Assembly: GCA_018267355.1 (NCBI GenBank)
Contig: JAFDYP010000187.1
Span: forward strand, 1 to 5,750
DNA from: Bacteroidota bacterium
Lineage (GTDB): Bacteria; Bacteroidota; Bacteroidia; Chitinophagales; LD1
Direction of reading: 5' to 3'
Length of the DNA: 5,750 nucleotides
The position numbers and the translations under genes are program-made. The notes below the pieces were generated by a model. It did not search any database. It was not told where the DNA came from and saw nothing but the letters and a program-made list of their open reading frames with translations. This document shows, piece by piece, positions 1-5,750 of the stretch; position 1 is the first letter of the stretch; each line of letters starts with the position of its first letter.

Positions 1-2124
1 AATACGATCCACTTTGGCCGGGGCGGTTTCTTTGTACATGATTTTGACCTGAAGCGCAACGCCCAGGAGATAGCCATCGCCTCGCAGAGCGATGATGCAG
101 CAGCGCCGATCAAGGTCACCTTCCGCGACTTTGATATTGGTACTATCTCGCAGATCGTGGAGTCAGACACGGCTCTGCTGCGCGGCCGTATGAATGGCAA
201 CGCCGAACTGCGGAATGTCAATACTTCACTGGCCTTTGTATCTGACGTGCGTATAGATAGTATATCGTATCAGCAGCATCCTATAGGCGACCTGACGGTG
301 AAGGCTGATAACCTGACCACAGACCGCTATCAGGCAGATATCAAACTAAGCGGTGCAGATAATGATGTGCAGATCAGGGGGGCATATATCAGTACGGCAG
401 CAGGGGGCAGCCAGCTGGACCTGCATACCGATATCAATAAACTCAATCTCTCATCTATTGAACCATTCACAGCCGGACAGATCAGGCGCAGCAAGGGCTA
501 CATGGCCGGCAGTGCTTCTATCACCGGGAGCATCAGGCATCCATTGCTGAACGCTGATATTGCTTTCCGCGATGCGGCTACCAATGTGGCCTACATCAAT
601 AATTATGTCACCATCAAAGAAGACCATATCAAGGTAGACCCCAAGGGCATTTACTTCAACTCCTTTGATATCCTGGACTCTCTGGGTCAGAAGGCTACCA
701 TAGATGGTGCAGTCTATACCACAGACTTCCGGAAGATGAAGTTTGACCTGACTATCCGCACTGATCATTTCACCGTGCTGAACACTACTATCCGTGATAA
801 TCCACTCTTCTTCGGCCACCTGCTGATCAGCAGCCGTATATCAGTACGCGGAGATGAGTCCTTGCCGGTGGTCAATGCAGATGTGAAGCTGCTGGACCGC
901 ACCAATATCGCCGTCATTATCCCCACCTCTAAAATTTCTACAGACCGCGGTGATGGTATAGTGGTCATGGTAGACCACTCAGATACCACGGGCATACTGG
1001 GCAAGAAGCGCGACCGTGAGATAGATACAGTGAGTACCCAGCTCCAGTTTAAGGGTATCAACCTGATAGCAAATGTAGATATCGCAAAGCAGGCAAAGTT
1101 TAAGGTGATCGTAAATAAGACCTCAGGGGACTCACTCGTAGTCAATGGCGAAGGACGTTTAAGTTTTGCGCTGGACCCTGCCGGCAATCAGAACCTCACA
1201 GGAACCTATATGCTCTCTGGAGGTAGTTATGATTTCAGCTTTGAAAAAGTAATACATAAGAAGTTTAATATCCGGGACGGCAGTACTATCACCTGGAATG
1301 GCCGCCCGCAGGATGCAACAGTAGATGTGAGTGCTATCTATGAAGTGCGGACCTCTGCTGCCGACCTGCTGGCATCAGAGCTGGCGGGCGTGTCAGAATC
1401 AGAAAAATCTGCGTACAAGAAGCTGCTTCATTTTAAAGTGTACCTCAATATGAAGGGTGAGCTACTGAAGCCGGAGATCAGCTTCCGGCTGGATATGGAT
1501 GATGCTGACAAGGCTGCTTTCTCAGGAATAGTCTACTCTAAGGTCACATCCGTGAATGAGAACCCTGATGAACTGAACAAGCAGGTCTTTGCACTGCTTA
1601 TACTCAATAAGTTCATACCTACCAATACAGTGCCCGGTGATAACTATGGCACAGTAGCTACAGATTTTGCCCGGAATAGTGTCAACGAAGTGCTGACAGA
1701 CCAGCTCAACCGACTCTCAGGCAAATACATCAAAGGTGTAGACCTCAACTTTGGCCTTCAGTCTAACGATGAGTACACGCAGTCCGGCGTGCAGCAAAAT
1801 ACGCAGGTGAGCATCGGAGTGAAAAAGAGTTTTTTTAAGGATCGTCTCGATGTCTCACTCGGCACTTCTATCAACGTGCCTAATAGCAATAGCAGTGCCT
1901 CGCAGTATAATGCCAATAGCATCACCGGAGATATCATGCTGGACTATAAGCTGACACCTGATGGCAGGTATCACTTTAAGGCATTCCGCCTCAATCAATA
2001 TGAAGGTATCATAGATGGCCTGCTATACAAGACCGGTATCGGTGTATCATATAATCGCGATTACGACCATCTGAGCGAGATATTCCGCAGGCAGATCAAA
2101 CCTAAAACAGAGGATACCAAGTGA
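1..2124 (+). CDS. tamB: TamB-family translocation/assembly module protein, C-terminal part (5' end outside window)
   Basis: The reading frame is open from base 1 and encodes 707 residues before TGA at 2122-2124. The GTG at 157 is only an internal Val codon, so the gene continues to the left. Bacteroidota TamB proteins are typically well over 1000 residues, so about the C-terminal half is here. The sequence is a long run of short alternating beta strands without Cys-rich or catalytic motifs, as expected of the AsmA/TamB beta-groove fold. Recognisable landmarks are the SLPVVNADV stretch near 856-882, the SGGSYDFSFEKV to WNGRP block at 1216-1308, KQVFALLILNKFIP near 1579-1620, and the terminal TamB (DUF490) block from DRLDVSLG at 1840 through YKLTPDGRYHFKAF at about 1945-1986. 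In the E. coli TAM, TamB is anchored in the inner membrane, spans the periplasm and contacts the barrel partner through its C-terminus; TamB-like proteins are also implicated in lipid transport to the outer membrane. The next gene overlaps it by 4 bases and encodes the matching barrel partner. The family call is secure; the exact cargo is not visible. Confidence 0.93.
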   Translation, partial: NTIHFGRGGFFVHDFDLKRNAQEIAIASQSDDAAAPIKVTFRDFDIGTISQIVESDTALLRGRMNGNAELRNVNTSLAFVSDVRIDSISYQQHPIGDLTVKADNLTTDRYQADIKLSGADNDVQIRGAYISTAAGGSQLDLHTDINKLNLSSIEPFTAGQIRRSKGYMAGSASITGSIRHPLLNADIAFRDAATNVAYINNYVTIKEDHIKVDPKGIYFNSFDILDSLGQKATIDGAVYTTDFRKMKFDLTIRTDHFTVLNTTIRDNPLFFGHLLISSRISVRGDESLPVVNADVKLLDRTNIAVIIPTSKISTDRGDGIVVMVDHSDTTGILGKKRDREIDTVSTQLQFKGINLIANVDIAKQAKFKVIVNKTSGDSLVVNGEGRLSFALDPAGNQNLTGTYMLSGGSYDFSFEKVIHKKFNIRDGSTITWNGRPQDATVDVSAIYEVRTSAADLLASELAGVSESEKSAYKKLLHFKVYLNMKGELLKPEISFRLDMDDADKAAFSGIVYSKVTSVNENPDELNKQVFALLILNKFIPTNTVPGDNYGTVATDFARNSVNEVLTDQLNRLSGKYIKGVDLNFGLQSNDEYTQSGVQQNTQVSIGVKKSFFKDRLDVSLGTSINVPNSNSSASQYNANSITGDIMLDYKLTPDGRYHFKAFRLNQYEGIIDGLLYKTGIGVSYNRDYDHLSEIFRRQIKPKTEDTK
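2109..2114 (+). promoter_or_regulatory. Ribosome-binding sequence for the tamL GTG start
   Basis: AGAGGA lies six bases before the GTG at 2121, inside the last codons of tamB. It supports the GTG as the true start of the lipoprotein gene. Bacteroidota use Shine-Dalgarno pairing less often than many bacteria, so a good match here is mildly notable and fits coupled re-initiation at the GTGA overlap. Confidence 0.5.
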
Positions 2125-4400
2125 GGAAAGCGGTACCTATCATATTATTCTCCATGCTGCTGCTCCTATCGGGCTGTACCGGGCTACGGCTTATGCCCAA
2201 GGATAGAGTGCTGTATACCGGTGCCAGCGTTACGATTGAATCTAAGGAAAAGATCAGGAAGAAAGGCGCCATCAAAACAGAGATACAGGATATCATCCGG
2301 CCCAAGGCGAATACTACCTTTCTGGGGATGAGGCCAGGCCTGTGGCTTTACTATGAAGCTGATAAACCAAAGAAACATCACAATAATAAACGCAAGGTAC
2401 GCGACTGGATCAAAACAAAAATGGGCGAGGCTCCCGTGTATCTCAGTGACGTAGATACGGTACTACTGCAGAAAGCCATCAATACCAAGCTCTGGAATAT
2501 CGGCTACCTGGATTCACATAGTGAGTATGCAGTAGTGCGAAAGAAAAAAGGGAAAACGGCTCATGTCGAGTTCCGACTGAAGTTGAACCAGCCCTACACG
2601 CTAAAGGATATCACTTTCCCGCCGGATACGGATGGTATAGGCAGGTGGATAGCGCGCTCGCAAAAGCGCTCACTGCTCAAGCCCGGCAGTATTTATAAGC
2701 TGGATGATCTGGTGGATGAGCGCAACAGGATAGATGACCTGGTCAAGAGGCACGGGTATTATTTCTTTAATCAGAACTACCTCGAGTTTCTGATGGATAC
2801 GATGGACAGACAGGTCACGCTGGTGGTCAGGGTGAAGAGTAATACACCTGATAAGTCCAGGCATCTCTATCATGTGGATGAGATCAATATCTATCCGGAT
2901 TACAATCGTGCTGACTCGCTGCCTGTAGAGGCGCAGATCATTGATTCGATAAACTATTACCCCAGGACTAACTACATCCATCCCCGCACGGTCCTGCACT
3001 CTGTATATTTTCGGCCACATCGTATCTATGACAGTCGCATCCAGCGCCGTACACTTTCACGGCTCAATAATCTTGGCGTATTCAAGTACATCAATCTGGA
3101 GATGAAAGAGGTGGACTCCATCATAGGCTCGCTATCTGCCAATATCATGCTTTCTCCTTTACCTAAGTACTCTGTCAGTACAGAGCTGCAGGTGGCTACG
3201 AAGTCAAACAACTTTATAGGACCCGGCCTCACGTTCAGCCTGAGAAACAGGAATGCATTCAAGGGCGCTGAGCTACTGATCTATAATCTGACCGGGTCAT
3301 TTGAAGCTCAGTATAGTGGTGTCTATAAGGGGCAGTTTACCTATCAGGTCAATCCCCGCGTAGAGCTGGATATACCGCGCATCTTTCCTTTTAAGAATCA
3401 ACCGAAGACGGACTTTGTGCCGCATACCAAATTCGGACTGGAATATGCATTCCTGAGCCGGGTGGGTTATTTTAATATGAATTCCTTCAAGCTCGATATA
3501 GGATACAGATGGAAGCAGTCTGTCACTATAGAGCATGCGCTGACACTTCTGAATGTCCAGTACTTTAATATTTATCACCGCTCAGATGCATTCAATGCGC
3601 TGATAGATAGCAATCAGCTTTTGAAGTCGCGTTTTGATGAGCAGTTTTTGTTTGGCATCGGGTACTCATTTTTCTATACCGAGCAGCAGAAGACAGCCAA
3701 GCGCAACAGGTTTTACTTTAATGGCAATGTAGAACTATCGGGCAATGCACTGGCGCTCGGCAGCCAACTGGCTACGAAGCGGCCCGTGGATGCGAACCAA
3801 CCTACCAAGGTTTTTGGCGTAGAGTTTGCGCAGTTTGCGCGCTTTGATATAGATGTGAGAGACTATGTGCGCATCTCTGCCAATAATATGCTGGCCTTCC
3901 GCTTTATAGCCGGATGGGGACTGCCATACGGCAATAGCAGTACACTACCGTATGCGAAGCAGTTTTTCTCAGGCGGTGCATACAGCCTGCGCGGCTTCCC
4001 GGTCAACTCCGTAGGTCCGGGTGCATTCCGCACCGATAGTACCACGAGTGTGTTTGCCCTGCAGCAGGGTGGTGAGATCAAGCTGGAGTTTAATGTAGAA
4101 TATCGCTTCCCGATCTTTAAATTTCTGAAAGGTGCCATCTTTTACGATGCCGGCAATACCTGGCTGAATAAAGCTAATCCCAATGCTCCGAATGGCGAAT
4201 TCAGGTCAAATCTATTTCTGAAGCAGATAGCGATGTCTACCGGTGCAGGCCTCAGGGTAGATGTCAATTTCTTCGTATTGAGATTTGATATAGGCTTGCC
4301 GCTGCGCTCGCCCGCCATGCCGGAGTCTGAGCGGTGGGTGGTCAACCATACTACTTTCAAGAGTCTTGCATTCAATCTGGCTTTCGGATATCCATTCTAA
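2121..4400 (+). CDS. tamL: TamL: lipid-anchored Omp85 (BamA/TamA superfamily) outer-membrane barrel protein
   Basis: This complete 759-residue protein starts with GTG in the GTGA overlap with tamB. Residues 1-19 form a lipoprotein signal peptide: basic RK, a hydrophobic core, then LSGC with the lipidated Cys at 19. The next Met (residue 12) would cut the signal peptide, so GTG is preferred. Residues about 30-340 form a periplasmic region of POTRA-like repeats. The last repeat shows the typical pattern of PRTVLHSVYF followed by RRTLSRLNNLGVFKYINLEM. From about 345 to the end is a 16-strand-type beta-barrel. Two Omp85 hallmarks are present: GGAYSLRGF at 618-626 (lid-loop RGF motif) and FYDAGNTW at 674-681. 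The chain ends in an aromatic Phe (FNLAFGYPF), as outer-membrane barrels do. Canonical BamA and TamA are not lipoproteins; the lipidated form next to tamB is the Bacteroidota TamL type. Its role is inferred to be the outer-membrane half of the TAM, assisting barrel-protein or envelope assembly. BamA itself is less likely because of the lipobox and the tamB linkage. Confidence 0.93.
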   Translation: MRKAVPIILFSMLLLLSGCTGLRLMPKDRVLYTGASVTIESKEKIRKKGAIKTEIQDIIRPKANTTFLGMRPGLWLYYEADKPKKHHNNKRKVRDWIKTKMGEAPVYLSDVDTVLLQKAINTKLWNIGYLDSHSEYAVVRKKKGKTAHVEFRLKLNQPYTLKDITFPPDTDGIGRWIARSQKRSLLKPGSIYKLDDLVDERNRIDDLVKRHGYYFFNQNYLEFLMDTMDRQVTLVVRVKSNTPDKSRHLYHVDEINIYPDYNRADSLPVEAQIIDSINYYPRTNYIHPRTVLHSVYFRPHRIYDSRIQRRTLSRLNNLGVFKYINLEMKEVDSIIGSLSANIMLSPLPKYSVSTELQVATKSNNFIGPGLTFSLRNRNAFKGAELLIYNLTGSFEAQYSGVYKGQFTYQVNPRVELDIPRIFPFKNQPKTDFVPHTKFGLEYAFLSRVGYFNMNSFKLDIGYRWKQSVTIEHALTLLNVQYFNIYHRSDAFNALIDSNQLLKSRFDEQFLFGIGYSFFYTEQQKTAKRNRFYFNGNVELSGNALALGSQLATKRPVDANQPTKVFGVEFAQFARFDIDVRDYVRISANNMLAFRFIAGWGLPYGNSSTLPYAKQFFSGGAYSLRGFPVNSVGPGAFRTDSTTSVFALQQGGEIKLEFNVEYRFPIFKFLKGAIFYDAGNTWLNKANPNAPNGEFRSNLFLKQIAMSTGAGLRVDVNFFVLRFDIGLPLRSPAMPESERWVVNHTTFKSLAFNLAFGYPF

Positions 4401-4403
4401 ATG

Positions 4404-4432
4404 AAAAAAGGTGCGGGCGAAATGCCCGCACC
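4404..4432 (-). terminator. Intrinsic terminator of the oxygenase gene, between convergent genes
   Basis: A perfect 9-bp GC-rich stem (arms 4410-4418 and 4424-4432) encloses the 5-base loop GAAAT. Read on the minus strand, the hairpin is followed immediately by T6 (the A6 at 4404-4409), the classic rho-independent form, 17 bases past the oxygenase stop codon. In the plus direction, ten bases beyond the tamL stop, the same stem is followed by TATATGAC rather than a T-run. It may therefore also end tamBL transcripts, but less efficiently. Confidence 0.88.
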
Positions 4433-4448
4433 TATATGACACGCTATC

Positions 4449-4994
4449 TTATTTCTCCAGACACATCACGTCGGAGCGGAGTACATACTTGACTCCTGAC
4501 TTTACACTACGACCCTCGTGCATCAGTTCATGCATGAATACTAGTACCATACCCGTCTTTGGTGTGATGACCAGATCATCGAAGGCTGTTTCGCCACCTG
4601 TGTAGTCCTCATTCAGATAGAGAAGGAAAGTAAAGTAGCTGGCCTCCTTATCATTCCTCGCATAGTAGCTGTCGCGATGCGGTTTGAAGTATTCCCCCGG
4701 CTCATAGCGATAGAAGCGGAAGAGGTCATTCAATCCAAATGGCGTCACATCTCCATAGCTGATCGGGAAGTGATCTTTCAACCGCTGCCACAGCCGCTCA
4801 GCCAGCTCAAAGCTGGTGTGAAATACACGTGTATTATTGCGATAGCGTGGCTCCAGGCGCACACCCATCGCCGTATTGATCGTGGCGGGAGAATAGCCAG
4901 TATCACTGCTCATATCTATCAGCGCACGGCATTCTTCTGGTGTATAGAATCCCTCTATGGTAAATATGTCTTCACTATACTGATGTATTTTCAT
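4449..4994 (-). CDS. Prolyl-4-hydroxylase-like Fe(II)/2-oxoglutarate-dependent oxygenase
   Basis: This small cytoplasmic protein of 181 residues has no signal peptide or membrane segment. The double-stranded beta-helix core is recognisable by the HxD iron ligands His106 and Asp108 (in FKPHRDSYY), the third ligand His159 (in LMHEGRSV), and Lys169 ten residues later, the spacing of the 2-oxoglutarate-binding Lys in prolyl 4-hydroxylases. GGETAF at 133-138 is the usual P4H-type turn, and FYTPEECRALI at 16-26 is the typical N-terminal helix of the family. It should couple decarboxylation of 2-oxoglutarate to hydroxylation of a substrate, probably a protein side chain, but the substrate cannot be read from sequence. 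The ATG at 4994 is chosen because the frame remains open to 5126 only as a basic, low-complexity stretch overlapping the ATPase gene and its terminator. No strong Shine-Dalgarno precedes the ATG; the leader is A-rich (AAAACGAAGACC), as is common in Bacteroidota. The upstream neighbour on the same strand is an AAA ATPase. Confidence 0.9.
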   Translation of the reverse strand: MKIHQYSEDIFTIEGFYTPEECRALIDMSSDTGYSPATINTAMGVRLEPRYRNNTRVFHTSFELAERLWQRLKDHFPISYGDVTPFGLNDLFRFYRYEPGEYFKPHRDSYYARNDKEASYFTFLLYLNEDYTGGETAFDDLVITPKTGMVLVFMHELMHEGRSVKSGVKYVLRSDVMCLEK

Positions 4995-5015
4995 GGTCTT
5001 CGTTTTAATGGTTCT

Positions 5016-5045
5016 AAAAAAGGGGAGGAGCGCTAAGCCCCTCCC
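5016..5045 (-). terminator. Intrinsic terminator of the AAA ATPase gene
   Basis: On the minus strand, GGGAGG (5045-5040) pairs with CCTCCC (5028-5023). The stem extends inward by one G-U wobble (5039 with 5029) and two G-C pairs (5038-5037 with 5031-5030), closing a 5-base loop at 5036-5032. The stem is thus about 9 bp and is followed by C and then T6 (the A6 at 5016-5021). It begins four bases past the ATPase stop codon and ends 21 bases before the oxygenase ATG. Confidence 0.8.
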
Positions 5046-5049
5046 TGTC

Positions 5050-5750
5050 TTATGCGGCGATGACAAAATCGATCTTCTTTTTCTTCTCTTTGTCAAAAGC
5101 CTTTTCTTCCTGATTGTAGATCTCACTGACGGTCATCGGATCTGTGATCAGCGTATTCTTGCCGAGATGGTCAGACAATTGCTGCGCTTTGGCCACAGAC
5201 AGCTTGCCGAATTCATAACGCGCTATCAGTCTTCCTTTGCGCATCAGCGCAGAGTCTATATTCTGCAGCGGCGTATTGAAGGAGCAGACCACCTGTATAT
5301 TCAGGCAGTCCGACAGCAGGCCGTCTGATAGGTTCAGCAGATTAGATACACCCGAGCCATATCCCTCGTTGCGGTCCATTACTACATTCTCCGCATCTTC
5401 TATCACTAGGACAGAGTCCTGATTATTTAGCAGCAACTGCATAAAGTCAGGGTCTGTGATCCGCTGCGCCAGGTTTGGCGAGATGAAGAGCACTTTCTTG
5501 CGCAGCTTGCCTATCAGGTAGCGGAGGTAGGTAGTCTTGCCTGTACCGGGTAGGCCGTGCAGCAATACGATACCTTTATCCTTCTTCTTGTTTAGCCGTG
5601 TGCGAATCAACCTGTCTACATCCGTGAAGTCATCTTCATAGTGCAGGCCGATATTCAATCTGGTTTTCTTTACCTCAGTGTCAGTTAGCTCATATCCTCT
5701 GTCTTTAACTGTGACGAGGCTCATCTCAAAAGTCTTCTTGCGGACACTGT
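5050..5750 (-). CDS. AAA-family ATPase, C-terminal part (N-terminus outside window)
   Basis: The frame stays open from the stop at 5050-5052 to the window edge. Codons before the ATG at 5724 read SVRKKTFE, so that Met is probably internal and the gene likely begins beyond 5750. Counting from that Met, the ATPase core holds Walker A GLPGTGKT at 57-64, Walker B VLVIEDAE at 105-112, a sensor-1 Asn at 150 (CSFN) and the DSALMRKGR box at 157-165, whose two Arg residues match the arginine fingers of classical AAA proteins. No membrane segment is seen. The tail is Lys/Glu rich (FDKEKKKKIDF, about 210-220). The protein is therefore expected to be a soluble oligomeric ATPase acting as a remodeller or chaperone. 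It resembles an uncharacterised AAA family common in Bacteroidota with a longer N-terminal region that probably selects the substrate; that resemblance is from memory. It is not a protease in the visible part. The gene ends in its own terminator, 55 bases before the oxygenase start. Confidence 0.85.
   Translation of the reverse strand, partial: SVRKKTFEMSLVTVKDRGYELTDTEVKKTRLNIGLHYEDDFTDVDRLIRTRLNKKKDKGIVLLHGLPGTGKTTYLRYLIGKLRKKVLFISPNLAQRITDPDFMQLLLNNQDSVLVIEDAENVVMDRNEGYGSGVSNLLNLSDGLLSDCLNIQVVCSFNTPLQNIDSALMRKGRLIARYEFGKLSVAKAQQLSDHLGKNTLITDPMTVSEIYNQEEKAFDKEKKKKIDFVIAA

Noticed and set aside
451..1187. Minus-strand open frames opposite tamB (451-819 and 765-1187), and similar ones opposite tamL.
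   Set aside because: They lie fully inside clear coding genes, show no recognisable domain and look like antisense shadows.
1830..1836. T7 run in tamB as a slippage or programmed frameshift site.
   Set aside because: It encodes Ser-Phe-Phe-Lys in frame, the frame stays intact on both sides, and no following stem or alternative frame product is apparent.
3823..3840. Perfect 9-base tandem repeat AGTTTGCGC within tamL.
   Set aside because: It encodes alternating Phe in an outer-membrane beta strand (EFAQFARF), a normal barrel pattern, with only two copies.
4515..4532. HELMH in the oxygenase (residues 155-159) matches the HExxH zinc-protease pattern.
   Set aside because: The protein has the HxD, distal His and Lys layout of Fe(II)/2OG oxygenases, with His159 as the third iron ligand. 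The HExxH match is coincidental.
5058..5096. TTGACA on the minus strand near 5096 and a TTTG further on, as a possible oxygenase promoter inside the ATPase end.
   Set aside because: At the expected spacing there is neither a TATAAT-like box nor the Bacteroidota TAnnTTTG element. The bases are explained by coding for the Lys-rich tail.
4995..5126. An upstream Met at 5126 that would lengthen the oxygenase to 225 residues.
   Set aside because: The extra 44 residues are a basic, low-complexity stretch. They overlap the ATPase coding end in another frame and run across its terminator. The recognisable fold begins after Met at 4994.
4411..5422. Plus-strand open frames across the oxygenase and ATPase genes (4411-4605, 4677-5036, 4993-5328, 5237-5422).
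   Set aside because: They are antisense to genes with intact catalytic motifs, and two cross terminator hairpins. None has a recognisable protein signature.

Overview
The window looks like chromosomal DNA of a Bacteroidota bacterium, perhaps of the Chitinophaga/Sphingobacterium side of the phylum, though that placement is a guess. The main reason is the Omp85 barrel protein: it carries its own lipoprotein signal peptide and follows a TamB-like gene directly, which is the TamL/TamB arrangement of this phylum. The AAA ATPase at the right edge also resembles a family I associate with Bacteroidota. No mobile element, CRISPR array, rRNA or tRNA gene is visible, and base and codon use look similar throughout.

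Layout. Positions 1-2124 (+) hold the C-terminal 707 codons of a TamB-family protein whose start lies left of the window. Positions 2121-4400 (+) hold a complete TamL-type Omp85 lipoprotein. It starts at a GTG that overlaps the tamB stop codon (GTGA) and has an AGAGGA ribosome-binding sequence inside the tamB end. The two genes are almost certainly one operon and translationally coupled. Together they should form the envelope-spanning translocation and assembly module: TamB as a periplasmic bridge and TamL as the outer-membrane barrel with POTRA domains.

Positions 4449-5750 (-) face that operon. Read on the minus strand, the order is first an AAA ATPase (5750-5050, N-terminus beyond the window) and then a small prolyl-4-hydroxylase-like Fe(II)/2-oxoglutarate oxygenase (4994-4449). 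Each is followed by its own hairpin plus T6 terminator on the minus strand (5016-5045 and 4404-4432). The second hairpin sits between the convergent gene ends and may also serve tamL, but with a poor T-tract in that direction.

Overall this is mostly ordinary core-genome sequence. I found no clearly undescribed system. The points worth a second look are the lipid-anchored barrel, the coupled GTG start, the terminator packed into the 55-base gap between the ATPase and oxygenase genes, and the unknown substrates of those two proteins.
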